Shown here: piece after piece, positions 1-9,600 of the stretch | How positions within the stretch are numbered: position 1 is the stretch's first letter | Layout of the letters: every line of letters begins with the position of its first letter | Origin: Flavobacteriales bacterium UBA2306 | GTDB lineage: Bacteria > Bacteroidota > Bacteroidia > Flavobacteriales > Weeksellaceae | Assembly (NCBI GenBank): GCA_002345565.1 | Contig: DDVS01000002.1 | Location: forward strand, 169,605-233,604 | DNA length: 64,000 nucleotides | Reading direction: 5' to 3' | The notes under the pieces: generated by a model | Databases searched by the model: none | What the model was told of the DNA's origin: nothing | The model's input: only the letters and a program-made list of their open reading frames with translations | Position numbers and translations under genes: made by a program

Positions 1-1
1 T

Positions 2-376
2 ACAGCTTCTTCTCACGATAGTTCTACATTGAGACAATGGTGGCACGAGGACAGAAATTTGACTCAAAAATATTTTAATCATCAATTAGGTCAATATGGA
101 ACAGCGCCTTGGGATCTGTCTCCGGAATTGTCAGAAATGATAATGAAACAGCATCTTTACACGGATGCAATGTTGGCGATTTTCCCGATTCAGGAATTTT
201 TGGCAACCGACCAAGAATTGATGAATCCGAATATGGATGAAGAGAGAATCAACAATCCTGCAGTTTTCCCACATTATTGGAGATACAGAATGCACCTGAA
301 ATTGGAAGATTTGAAAACCAAAGACCAATTCAATCAGAAAATTGCAAGTTGGATTGAAAACAGTGACCGATTTTAA
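2..376 (+). CDS. malQ: 4-alpha-glucanotransferase, C-terminal part (cut by window start)
   Basis: The reading frame is open from base 2, so the gene begins before the window; a TTG at 29 is internal. The visible 124 residues include SSHDSSTLRQWW and then AVFPHYWRYRMH. From recall of the family, the first corresponds to the HD-containing stretch near the active site of amylomaltases (GH77) and the second to the extreme C-terminal domain. The enzyme would transfer 1,4-alpha-glucan chains between maltooligosaccharides or glycogen-derived chains in the cytoplasm. A strong hairpin terminator follows the stop codon. The assignment rests on the C-terminal sixth or so of the protein only. Confidence 0.8.
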   Translation, partial: TASSHDSSTLRQWWHEDRNLTQKYFNHQLGQYGTAPWDLSPELSEMIMKQHLYTDAMLAIFPIQEFLATDQELMNPNMDEERINNPAVFPHYWRYRMHLKLEDLKTKDQFNQKIASWIENSDRF

Positions 377-396
377 TCCCAAAAAATAAATTTTAA

Positions 397-427
397 AGCC
401 TTTCAAATTTTTGAAAGGCTTTTTTGT
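397..427 (+). terminator. Rho-independent terminator after malQ
   Basis: The stem AGCCTTTCAA / TTGAAAGGCT (397-406 and 411-420) is followed by a run of T. It starts about 20 bases after the malQ stop. Confidence 0.85.
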
Positions 428-593
428 TGAAAATTATTAGACTGATTATCAGGTGTAAATTTGATATTTGAATTGAATTTTGATTCTAAATCTAAATTTT
501 CGTTTAACTTTTATTATTCGTCAATATCCAAAAGATAGAAAGTTTCATTTCAAGGAAAAAATGGATTTTCGAATTTAATTTTTAAAATAAAAG

Positions 594-620
594 AAATGAA
601 ACATTGAAAATGTTCCATTT
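594..620 (+). promoter_or_regulatory. Inverted repeat upstream of the Tyr-rich secreted protein gene
   Basis: AAATGAAACATT (594-605) and AATGTTCCATTT (609-620) are complementary at 11 of 12 positions around a 3-base loop. The repeat ends 27 bases before the ATG at 648 and has no T-run. It could be an operator or a 5'-UTR hairpin. Apart from it, the 377-647 gap holds only the malQ terminator and AT-rich sequence. Confidence 0.4.
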
Positions 621-647
621 GACAATTAACAAAATAAATAAAAACAA

Positions 648-1622
648 ATGAAAAAGATAATTTTAACACTTGCTATTATTTTTGGAGGATTAGTTTCTGC
701 ACAAGATTACTATGATACTTATCCAACCGATTATAACGGATACGAATATTATGTTGATTCCTACGATTATCCGGACGATTATTATTACAACTATCCAACG
801 GATTATTATCCGGACCAATATTATCAAGGATATTATAACGACTACCGAAATGCGGTTTTCTCTGTAAATTGGAATCAGTTTTTTGTACAATACAGATTGA
901 GTCCATTCCAAATCAATCAGATTATGATTCTTAATAATCGTTTTGCTTCTTATGATGCTTGGAACTCTTATTACAGATGGAACCCGAACAGATGGTATTA
1001 TGACAGATTTTATGCGCTTCAAAATATCCTTGGTCCAAGAATCTTTGTAGTTTATCAAAATGTTTATTTCCGTGGAGCAAGTCCGTTTGTGTATTACAGA
1101 AACCGTTGCGTGAACTTCTATGCGAGACGTTATCCGGTAAGACCGATTTACAGAAATGTGAATATTAATATCTACAAAGTAAACCGAGGGAATTTCCGAG
1201 AAGGATTTAGAGAAAATGTCAGAAATCAAGGGATGATAAATCCAACCAGAAATAACGGAATCCGAAATGATAATCCAAGAAGTGGTTCTAACGGAAATAA
1301 TTGGGGAGGAATCCGAGGTTCTGAAAATAATGGAACCAGAAATCAGCAAAACTCAGGAATTAGAACTAATGAAAATGGAGGAATCAGAAATTCTGGTGGA
1401 ACAAGAGATAATAATTTTGGAGGAATAAGAAGAGGAAATAATTCTGATAATGTTAGAAATCAATCTTCTCCCAATATTAGAAATCAAGGCGGAATCAGAC
1501 AAAATCAAAACTCTGAAAGAAAAATCGAGAACAGAAGTAATGAACGCTCTAACCAAAGAAATTCTACTCCGAAATCTGAAAGCGGAAACAGAGGTTCCGG
1601 AATGAGACTCACTTCCAGATAA
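648..1622 (+). CDS. Secreted Tyr-rich / Asn-Arg-Gly-rich low-complexity protein
   Basis: I do not recognise a family with a known function. The 324 residues begin with a clear signal peptide (MKKIILTLAIIFGGLVSAQ, cleavage near residue 19), so the protein is exported. Residues 20-70 are extremely rich in Tyr and Asp/Pro (YPTDYY-type repeats). Residues 70-180 form a more ordered segment rich in aromatics and Arg. From about residue 195 to the end there are degenerate Gly-Ile-Arg/Asn repeats (GGIR, NNGIR, NQGGIR), strongly basic and likely disordered. The composition suggests a surface or matrix-associated protein that may bind polysaccharide or nucleic acid; this is inference. It stands alone between a terminator and the next promoter region. 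Confidence 0.75.
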   Translation: MKKIILTLAIIFGGLVSAQDYYDTYPTDYNGYEYYVDSYDYPDDYYYNYPTDYYPDQYYQGYYNDYRNAVFSVNWNQFFVQYRLSPFQINQIMILNNRFASYDAWNSYYRWNPNRWYYDRFYALQNILGPRIFVVYQNVYFRGASPFVYYRNRCVNFYARRYPVRPIYRNVNINIYKVNRGNFREGFRENVRNQGMINPTRNNGIRNDNPRSGSNGNNWGGIRGSENNGTRNQQNSGIRTNENGGIRNSGGTRDNNFGGIRRGNNSDNVRNQSSPNIRNQGGIRQNQNSERKIENRSNERSNQRNSTPKSESGNRGSGMRLTSR

Positions 1623-1722
1623 AAGTATTTAACAAAAATTTATAATATCAACAACTTAACATTATAAATTATAGTAAATCCAACAAACAGATAAAATTTA
1701 TAAATATTAAAATCAATCAAAA

Positions 1723-2097
1723 ATGAAAAAATTAATTTTAAGCGCAGCATTTCTTGGACTAGGAGTTTTCGGATTTGCACAAACGACAGCAAAAACAGAC
1801 CATTCTCAAAAAAAAGCGGAACGTTTACAGCAAATGAAACAAGAATTAAATCTTACGGATGCTCAAGTGGCTCAATTAAAAGCTTTACACGAATCCAAAG
1901 CCGCTGAAAGAAAAGCTGAAATGGCAACAAAGAAAATGGATAGAGCTCAAAAGATGAAAGAAAATGAAGCAGAAATGCAGAAAATCTTAACACCGGAGCA
2001 ATACAAAAAATTCCAAGAGTTGAAAGCTAAAAAAATGGCTGAAAGAAAGGAGAAATTCCAAGATAGAAAAAGTGCTAATTCAGCAGTTGTTAAATAA
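1723..2097 (+). CDS. Small secreted Spy/CpxP-like (LTxxQ) helical protein
   Basis: The 124-residue protein has a signal peptide (MKKLILSAAFLGLGVFGFAQ). A highly charged, all-helical mature part follows, rich in Lys, Glu, Met, Ala and Gln. Two motifs match the LTxxQ signature of the Spy/CpxP superfamily: LNLTDAQVAQL near residue 43 and ILTPEQYKKF near residue 88. Known members are periplasmic chaperones or stress sensors that cradle unfolded proteins. Close homologues of this short Lys-rich type in Flavobacteriia are, as far as I recall, unstudied. The gene is monocistronic with its own terminator. Confidence 0.7.
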   Translation: MKKLILSAAFLGLGVFGFAQTTAKTDHSQKKAERLQQMKQELNLTDAQVAQLKALHESKAAERKAEMATKKMDRAQKMKENEAEMQKILTPEQYKKFQELKAKKMAERKEKFQDRKSANSAVVK

Positions 2098-2123
2098 GTT
2101 TTTAGTTAGTGATTAATTTCAGA

Positions 2124-2156
2124 AAGAGTCGTTATATTTTAACGGCTCTTTTTTTT
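2124..2156 (+). terminator. Terminator after the LTxxQ protein gene
   Basis: AAGAGTCGTT (2124-2133) pairs with AACGGCTCTT (2141-2150) with one G-T wobble, followed by at least 7 T. Confidence 0.85.
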
Positions 2157-2163
2157 ATATTTG
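2156..2163 (+). promoter_or_regulatory. -7 promoter element upstream of ferritin
   Basis: TATATTTG matches the Bacteroidota TAnnTTTG box. It lies directly after the terminator and 40 bases before the ferritin ATG. No good -33 TTTG is visible. Confidence 0.4.
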
Positions 2164-2203
2164 AAAATTAAAGTTAAAATTTCATAAAATAATAAATAAA
2201 GTT

Positions 2204-2713
2204 ATGGTTACTGATAAAATTGCTAAACTTATTAATGAGCAAATAACAAAAGAGCAATATGCCGCACAATATTATCTATCGATGTCTGCTTGGTTTTCCA
2301 GCAAAGATCTTGATGGGATTGCCAATTACTTCCGAGTTCAGAGCAAAGAGGAATTGATGCACGCAGATAAAATGTTTGATTATTTGAATGACGTTGGTGG
2401 AGAAATCGTGATTGGCGAAATTCCAAAACCACCACACGAATTCGAAAGCGCAATCGATATTTTTGAAAAGGCTTTGGAACACGAAAAGATCGTTACGAAA
2501 AGTATTTTCAATATCGTTAAAAATGCTAATGATGAAAGTGATTTCGCAACAACATCATTTCTACAATGGTTTATTAATGAGCAAGTGGAAGAGGAAGCTA
2601 GTGCATCTCAGTATGTGACAAAAATCAAAATGGTTTCTGATAATCCATCTGCTTTATATCTATTTGACCAAGAATTGGCACAAAGGGTTTTTGATCCTGC
2701 TGCTGAGAATTAA
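2204..2713 (+). CDS. ftnA: Non-haem ferritin
   Basis: Iron-storage ferritin of bacterial FtnA type, 169 residues, the usual length. It forms a 24-subunit cytoplasmic cage that oxidises Fe(II) and stores it as a mineral. The diiron ferroxidase residues are in place: E17, E50 and H53, E94 and Q127. Additional acidic residues E126, E129 and E130 correspond to the third iron site of FtnA proteins. There is no haem-binding Met signature of bacterioferritin. The coupled DUF3857 gene pair begins 13 bases downstream, so ferritin may be cotranscribed with it. Confidence 0.93.
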   Translation: MVTDKIAKLINEQITKEQYAAQYYLSMSAWFSSKDLDGIANYFRVQSKEELMHADKMFDYLNDVGGEIVIGEIPKPPHEFESAIDIFEKALEHEKIVTKSIFNIVKNANDESDFATTSFLQWFINEQVEEEASASQYVTKIKMVSDNPSALYLFDQELAQRVFDPAAEN

Positions 2714-2726
2714 TTCCTGATAATCA

Positions 2727-4607
2727 ATGAAAAAACTAATAACTGTATTTGTGTTAATATCAATTAAGATATTTTCGCAAAACTATGCAATATCAGAGAT
2801 CCCAGAGGAGTTGAAGAAAGATGCTAATGCTGTTATAAGAAGCAGTAGTTTGCAATATGTTATCAATTCTCAGAATGATATGGAAATCAAAGAAAAAACT
2901 GTGATTTCCATAATGAATAGTGCGGGAGAAAAGTATTCTTATGTCTATATACCTTATGACAAGTCCAGAAAAATTTCTGATATCAAGATAAAGGTTTATA
3001 GCGAGTCCGGGAAACCAATCAAAACCTATTCGAAAAGTGACCTTAATGATATTGGGCAATCCAATGATTCTGCTTTATATACAGATGATCGAGCGTTGTA
3101 TCTGAAAATTTCCAACACAATCTATCCTTATACTTTGGATATACAATACACGACGGATACGAGCAATACTATTTTTTTGCCAACTTTGACTCCTTTTTAT
3201 GATTACAATGTTTCTATAGAAAACCAAGAAATAGAAATCCTGAATAAATCGGGAATCAAACTCAGAAAAAAAATTACTGAAAATTCTTTTGCGAAAATAG
3301 ACCTTAGCGGCGATGATAACAACTTGAGAGTTGCTTACAAAAATGTCCCGGTTGTAAAAGAAGAAAAGTATGCGCCAAGTATGTCTGTAGTAATGCCAAG
3401 ATGCGAATTTGCATTGGACCAATTCAACCTGGAAGGTAAAAAAGGAAACTTTACATCATGGGAAGAGTTTGGGAAATGGTACAATACACTTCTGGAACCC
3501 GTTTCACAAATAACTCCGGAAATTCAGCAGGAGATTAATGCTCTTAATCTACAAGGTTCTACTGAAGAAAAGGTAAAGACAATTTATCGATATATGCAGA
3601 GCAAAACGCGATATGTTAACGTTGCCATAGGAATTGGTGGTTGGCAACCGATGTCTGCTGATAATGTGAGAAAAAAAGGTTACGGCGATTGTAAAGCGCT
3701 GACCAATTATATGAGAGTCTTGCTAAAAGCGGCCGGGATCCCTTCGTATTACTCAATCATATATATGGATGAAACTTCCAAAACCTTTGACAAAGATTTC
3801 CCTAAAATGGACGGTAATCACGTGATTCTTTGTGTCCCAACAGAGAAAGGAAATATTTGGCTCGAAAATACATCTCAGAAAATTGCTTTTGATCATCTGG
3901 GTTACAGAACGCTTGACAGGAATGTAATGATGGTTAAAGATAATACAGTTGAAATCTACGAAACACCGAAGACCGCATCCGAAAAAAACAAAGAAATTAT
4001 CCGTGTAAAAGCGCATCTTTCCGACAATAATACGTTGGATGTTTTGTCTAAGTTTTCTTATCAAGGAAATGCTTATGATGTGATGATGCCGTTGCTTTAT
4101 ATGACGCCAGTAGAAGCAAAAGATGCGATGAAACATCGTTATGACAATCTTCAGATCAAGAATCTGGCTTTGGAAAATCTTAATAATGATAAAGATAAAG
4201 CCAATATCGATTTTGATTTTAATTTCAAGGCAGAGAATTACTCCAAATCTTTGGGTAGCGATATGTACTTTCGGGCAATTCCTTTTTTAGAATCCGATTT
4301 CTATTTGGAAGATTCGGAGAGAAAATTTCCGGTGGAGATTCCTTTCGGTTTTACAGACGATTACGAAATCGAATACAGTATTCCGGAAAATTATAAATTT
4401 TCAGAAATGATGGCTCCTGTAAAAATTGATTCGGAGTTTGGCAATTACTCTCTCGAGTTTATTCCAAAAGACAAAAAATTATTAGTCAAAAGAAAATTTA
4501 TGTTGAAGAAAGGTATTTTTTCTTCGGATAAAATATCAGCTTACATCAACTTTAGAAAACAAACTAATAAAATTGACAACACCAAAATATTGATAACAAA
4601 ACTATGA
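2727..4607 (+). CDS. Secreted DUF3857 / transglutaminase-like protein, catalytically intact Cys-His
   Basis: The 626 residues start with a signal peptide (residues 1-17, ending in FSQ). Residues about 20-215 resemble the all-beta DUF3857 domain. A transglutaminase-core domain follows, with C322 in GYGDCKALT and H365 in GNHVIL, the usual Cys and His of the papain-like fold. The third position reads WLENTS, so the usual Asp is replaced by Glu/Asn. The C-terminal part is beta-rich. The protein is likely periplasmic or outer-membrane associated. The fold suggests a peptidase or transglutaminase, but the substrate is unknown. Its stop overlaps the start of the next gene (ATGA), so the two are translationally coupled. 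Confidence 0.75.
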   Translation: MKKLITVFVLISIKIFSQNYAISEIPEELKKDANAVIRSSSLQYVINSQNDMEIKEKTVISIMNSAGEKYSYVYIPYDKSRKISDIKIKVYSESGKPIKTYSKSDLNDIGQSNDSALYTDDRALYLKISNTIYPYTLDIQYTTDTSNTIFLPTLTPFYDYNVSIENQEIEILNKSGIKLRKKITENSFAKIDLSGDDNNLRVAYKNVPVVKEEKYAPSMSVVMPRCEFALDQFNLEGKKGNFTSWEEFGKWYNTLLEPVSQITPEIQQEINALNLQGSTEEKVKTIYRYMQSKTRYVNVAIGIGGWQPMSADNVRKKGYGDCKALTNYMRVLLKAAGIPSYYSIIYMDETSKTFDKDFPKMDGNHVILCVPTEKGNIWLENTSQKIAFDHLGYRTLDRNVMMVKDNTVEIYETPKTASEKNKEIIRVKAHLSDNNTLDVLSKFSYQGNAYDVMMPLLYMTPVEAKDAMKHRYDNLQIKNLALENLNNDKDKANIDFDFNFKAENYSKSLGSDMYFRAIPFLESDFYLEDSERKFPVEIPFGFTDDYEIEYSIPENYKFSEMMAPVKIDSEFGNYSLEFIPKDKKLLVKRKFMLKKGIFSSDKISAYINFRKQTNKIDNTKILITKL

Positions 4608-6568
4608 GAACATATTTATTAATCATCGCATTACTGACTTCTAATCTAGTTTTTTCACAAAAATTTCTTGATCCTCCAAAACTAGATATAGAAGACCTGA
4701 AGTTAACTTCTTACGCAAAGAATCCTTCTGAAGCTGCCGAAGTTATTTACAAATCTTATCATTATTATATTAACGATGGAGACCTGCATCTTGATGTCAT
4801 TAGCAGAGTTAAAATCTATAAGAAAGATGACGCCAAAAAATTCTTGGAGGAAGAGATATATACTTACCTCGGAAAAAATCATAACGAAGAAAAAATAACA
4901 TCATTAAAAGTTAATACTTACAACCTGGAAAATGGGAAAATTGCAACAACAACCGTTGATAAAAATTCTAAATATCGATCCAAAGAAAATAAGAATTACT
5001 CTGTAACCAAGTTTGCTTTTGAAAATGTGAAAGATGGTTCTGTTGTAGAATACAAATACTCAGTACTTTCTCCATTTTTGTATGTTATCCCGCGAGTGAT
5101 GGTTGAGGATGAGGTTCCAATCCGTTATTTTGAATATGTTTTTGATGCGCCAAAACATTTTGGATATAATATCAATTATAAAGGAAGGCTGATGCCCAAA
5201 AACAGAGATGTGAGTGAACGTGTATTATATGGAACTGATTGCAGAACTTACAGATTTGCATATAACGATCTTGCAGCCTACAGAAACGAGAAGTATGTCA
5301 ATAATATTGATAATTACAGAACTTCTATCAGAGCCGAACTCAACTCTACAGACTTTCCTATTACGAGCAATGGGGCATATAGTACTGGGATCTCTGGTGG
5401 TTTCAAATCTTATGGGATCTCTTGGTCTGATATTAGAAAACAATTGTATGATGACGAAAATTTTGGAGATGAGCTTAAAAGAAATAATCTGGTAAAAGAT
5501 TTGCTTCCGGAAGAGATAAAATCGATTAAGAATGATAAAGATAGAGCTGCTGCTGTTTTGAAATTTACTCAAAATAAATACAAATGGAATGGCGAATACA
5601 GTGCTTTTACAGATAAAGGGATCAAACAGTTGATGGCTACTAATAGCGGAAACTCTGCAGAGATCAATCTGATGTTAATATTATTAATGAGAAGTGCCAA
5701 TCTGAATGCTGAACCAGTTTTACTTTCAACAATTGGTAGAGGTTTATTAACGGCTTATTCGCCGAGTATTTCTATGTTGAATTATGTTTTAGCGATTGTT
5801 GATTTTGATGGGAAACCTACACTATACGATGCCACATCCAAGATGACAACGCCTAATATCATCCGTCCGGCTGCGCTCAACTATTATGGATATGTAATGA
5901 CAAAAGATGAGGCTAAACCAATTGATGTCGTTTGCCCTGAAAAAAGTGTAACCTATCTTACCGTAGATGCAAAACTGAATCCGGATGGTACTTTCACTGG
6001 CGATTTTTCCGATAGAGATACAATGCTTTACGCAATGATGAATAGCGAATCTTATGATAAGGATAAAGAAGCTTATCAAAAGGAAGGTTATAAAGAACAT
6101 TACAAGTTTCCTTATGCTAATTTAAAATCTGGAGCTACTGAAAAAGGTGATTTTGAAACCAGTTTCGCTTTTGACTCTGTTGATTCTTTTGCCGACGGAA
6201 TTGGAGGAAAATTGGTTTTTAATCCATTGTTATTTCTCTATAGAAAGTCTCATGAGTTTGATCAGGCCGAAGAGAGACGTTCTCCTATAGAACTGATGAC
6301 AGGTTATGACAGAGTCAAAAAAGTAACTATCACTTTACCAGATGGCTATGCTTTTGAAAATGTTCCGAAGTCCAAAAAATTCCGAACAGAGGACAGTGCC
6401 ATCCAATATGTTTATAAAGTAACCCAAGAGGGAAATAAACTGACTGTGGAAACTACAACAACTGTTGAAGATCCAGTATATCCCAAAGAATATTATCCGG
6501 CGTTCAAGCAGATATTCGATAATATCACAAAGCTTGAAGGTCAGGTTGTAACGGTTGTTAAAAAATAA
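4604..6568 (+). CDS. DUF3857 / transglutaminase-like protein, predicted inactive paralogue
   Basis: A 654-residue secreted paralogue of the preceding protein (signal peptide residues 1-18, ending in FSQ), with the same order: DUF3857-type beta domain, then transglutaminase-like core. At the aligned active site the motif reads SGNSAEINL instead of GDCKALT. The catalytic Cys is therefore Ser (S351), and the His position in SMLNYVLAIV is Tyr. The Asp is kept in LYDATS. It is likely a binding or scaffold partner of the active upstream paralogue rather than an enzyme. The ATG at 4604 overlaps the previous stop by 4 bases. Confidence 0.75.
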   Translation: MRTYLLIIALLTSNLVFSQKFLDPPKLDIEDLKLTSYAKNPSEAAEVIYKSYHYYINDGDLHLDVISRVKIYKKDDAKKFLEEEIYTYLGKNHNEEKITSLKVNTYNLENGKIATTTVDKNSKYRSKENKNYSVTKFAFENVKDGSVVEYKYSVLSPFLYVIPRVMVEDEVPIRYFEYVFDAPKHFGYNINYKGRLMPKNRDVSERVLYGTDCRTYRFAYNDLAAYRNEKYVNNIDNYRTSIRAELNSTDFPITSNGAYSTGISGGFKSYGISWSDIRKQLYDDENFGDELKRNNLVKDLLPEEIKSIKNDKDRAAAVLKFTQNKYKWNGEYSAFTDKGIKQLMATNSGNSAEINLMLILLMRSANLNAEPVLLSTIGRGLLTAYSPSISMLNYVLAIVDFDGKPTLYDATSKMTTPNIIRPAALNYYGYVMTKDEAKPIDVVCPEKSVTYLTVDAKLNPDGTFTGDFSDRDTMLYAMMNSESYDKDKEAYQKEGYKEHYKFPYANLKSGATEKGDFETSFAFDSVDSFADGIGGKLVFNPLLFLYRKSHEFDQAEERRSPIELMTGYDRVKKVTITLPDGYAFENVPKSKKFRTEDSAIQYVYKVTQEGNKLTVETTTTVEDPVYPKEYYPAFKQIFDNITKLEGQVVTVVKK

Positions 6569-6574
6569 AATAAG

Positions 6575-6605
6575 AATCCCGAGAAATCTCTCGGGATTTT
6601 TTTTA
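6575..6605. terminator. Bidirectional terminator between convergent genes
   Basis: AATCCCGAGA (6575-6584) and TCTCGGGATT (6589-6598) are flanked by A-rich sequence on the left and T-rich on the right. It can serve both the DUF3857 gene and the minus-strand helicase gene ending at 6603. Confidence 0.85.
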
Positions 6606-9600
6606 AATATAAATCACATCCGTTTTAATCACCTTTTTCCCAAACTGCTCCAACTTCTCTTTATAAAGTTCAACTTGCTTTTGGTCCTTTTCTTTCTCTT
6701 CTCCGGTTTTGAAATCCACGATAATCATTCCGTCTTTGATTTCTATCAATCGGTCTGGGCGATAAGTTTTGGATGTTTCGTTTTCCATTGCAAACATTTC
6801 TCGTTCATTGATGATTTTCAGATTGGCTTCAAAATAAGCGGAATAATTTTCATTATTAAGGACAGATTCTATCCTTTCAAGGATGGCGTGTTTTTCTTCA
6901 CTCGTAATCGTTCCTTCCAAGACATAAGAATTAAGAACTTTAATCACATCTTTTCTGGTATTGATTTTCGATAAAATCTCGTGAGTGAAAATCCCCATTC
7001 TTACGTGTTCTACACGATTCTGATAACTTTTGGATGTTGTAGCAATTTCTATCTTAGAAGCCTTTTCAATCGATTGGGAAATCGACTGGATATTCTCTGA
7101 CAGATATTCTTTCTTCTCATTTTTCTTTTGCTTTTTTAATGATTCTGCTGAGGTTCCGAATACATCAAAAGAGTCCAATTGTTCACCATTTTCAGTGGGC
7201 TGAAATTGGGTGACAAATTCAAATAATTCTAAGTAATTAGTCGTTTTAGTCGGTTTTTCCAGATAGAAAAAAAGCTGTTCCACAGGTCGCGTTGTCGCTA
7301 CATATTGGATGCAAAAACGGTCAATTTTATTTTTATAAGAATTATCTTGATTGAATTTTTTTAAGTCTTCATCATAAGTTCCCAGATTTTCCGAAAACTG
7401 TTCGATATATACTTTTTTCAATTCCCCATTTTTATCAACATCAAACCATTCGGAAAATTGTTTGTCTTTAACAGCTTTAGAATTATTTCTCATAGGAAAA
7501 AAAACGATCGGGAACTCCAGACCTTTCGCCTTATGAATCGTCATAATCTGAATCGCATCCACATTTTCACTCGCCTGAATACTGATTTTTGAAGCTTCAT
7601 CTTCCCAGAATTTCAAAAATTCCTTCAAAGTCGCACCTGCGTTTTGAGTGTAATTATGAAGCATTTCCAAAAAGTTCAGAAGAAAATCGGTTTCTTTATT
7701 CTCGACAGAAAACTCGAGAACATAATACTCGATAAAATTATAAAGATTCAGTTGAGGAATGTCTTTCTGAACAAGCTTTACATTATATTTTGAATTAATA
7801 AAATCCTCGATTTCAGTTTTCGATTCAAGGCTCAGGATTTCTCTGATTTCTGAAGTGAAATCTGTCATTTTAATTCTTCCGGAAACGTTTAACAAATACA
7901 TCATTTTTACCAAAAACTGACGGTTTTTCGGAACGAGATTCCATTTCAAAAACTCAATCAAAGCTTTTAGAGTAAATGCTAAATCGAGCGTCAAACCTTT
8001 CTCAGAAATCGTTTTGATGTAAGTTTCTTTTCCTTTATAATTAACTTTCAGATTTCCCAATAATTGAGAGTAATAGAAAATATCCGTATTTCCTCGACAA
8101 AGAATCGTAATGTCAGAAAAATCAAAACCATTATCTAGACTTTCTTGGATGTCGTTCTGCATTTTTGCCACCGTTTCTTCATAAAAAATATCTTTGGTAG
8201 AATTTTCTAAAAGATGAATTTTCACCCGACCTTCCAATTTGGATTTTGCGCCTTGAACTGCATTTTCTCCAAAGATTTTCTGATGCTCTTCATTCAAATC
8301 CTGCGACATAAAATCATACAGTCGATTATTAAAATCAACAATGTTTTTAGCACTTCGCCAATTAAATTCCAGGTTTTCCAGAGTCGCAAACTTCGGTGTG
8401 ATTTCTTTTTTATTAATGATGTCTAGCATCAATTCACTTTCTCCTCCACGAAATCGGTAGATGCTCTGTTTCGGGTCGCCAACAATCGTAAAACTGGTGT
8501 TGTCGGAAGTGATGCTGTTATCTCGAAGTGGTAGAAAGTTTTGCCATTGCATTGCTGAAGTATCCTGAAACTCGTCAAAAAAGTAATGTTGAAACTGTGT
8601 TCCTACTTTTTCGTAGATAAAGGCTGAAGGTTCATTTCTAAGATTTTCATTAATCAAAATATTGAACTTCGAAAGTAGAACCAAGTCATTTTCTTCCTCG
8701 ATTTCCAACAGTTTTTTCTGGATATCCGCATTCACTTTCAAAGGAAGAATCGCTTGCAGAACTTTTTCCTTTTTCTGAGAATTGATATAGTTTTCGATTA
8801 TTTTTTGACGTTTTTCAATCAAGTTTTCCAAAATTGAAAAAACTTCCGATTCCTTTTTCTTGGCTTCTTTTGAGCTTCCTGTTCCTTTTCTGTAAGTTGT
8901 GATTTTGCTTTCTTCTTTCTCTGGATTAGCTTGTAGAGTGGGGATTTCATCTTTTAAAAAACTGACGAAAAATCCACCAATTCCGTTTTGTCCGCCAGAA
9001 AAATCTCCAATTTCCAAATTCTGACTTTGGATTTCCAAAAGTGCATTTTGTGCTAATTCTAAAGAATGTTTTTTAAGCTCATAGATTTCTTTTCTCAGTT
9101 CGTTTTTTTTGTTTTCATAAGCTTGCCATTCAAAATCTTTGTTGTCTTGCAAAGGTTGATAGTGGACATCACTCACAAATTTCTTAGCAGAATTGTAGAG
9201 TGTTTGGTTAAGATTAACTCGTTCATTATTATCCAAATTATAATTAATGAAATCCATAAATGCGTCGGAAACTGTTTGTTCTTCGCCAATCTCGTCCAGC
9301 ATTTTGTCTACCGCTTCTATGAGATAAGGTTCTGCCTGGATTTCCAGATTGAAATTCTGCGCCAATCCCAATTCGTATGCGAAACTTTTTACCAATCTGG
9401 AATTGAATTTGTCAATCGTTCCAATATTTAGAGTGGAGTAGTGGTGTAAAATATAGTCCAGAACTTTCTGCGAACGGTGATGTAAATCTTCCAAAGTTAA
9501 TTGATAACCCTGGTTTTTCAATGCGTTTTGGATGTTTTTAAGGTCTTGATTTTCTGAGTATTCATCTTTGATAAATTCGCCAAGATAAAAGAGAATTCTT

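Noticed and set aside
690..1349. 219-residue minus-strand frame opposite the Tyr/Asn-rich protein gene
   Set aside because: The Ile/Ser/Val-rich composition is the mirror of the repetitive plus-strand codons. The plus-strand frame has a clear signal peptide.
6555..6974. 139-residue plus-strand frame at the end of the DUF3857 gene
   Set aside because: It lies opposite the conserved nuclease domain of the helicase-nuclease gene and crosses a strong terminator.
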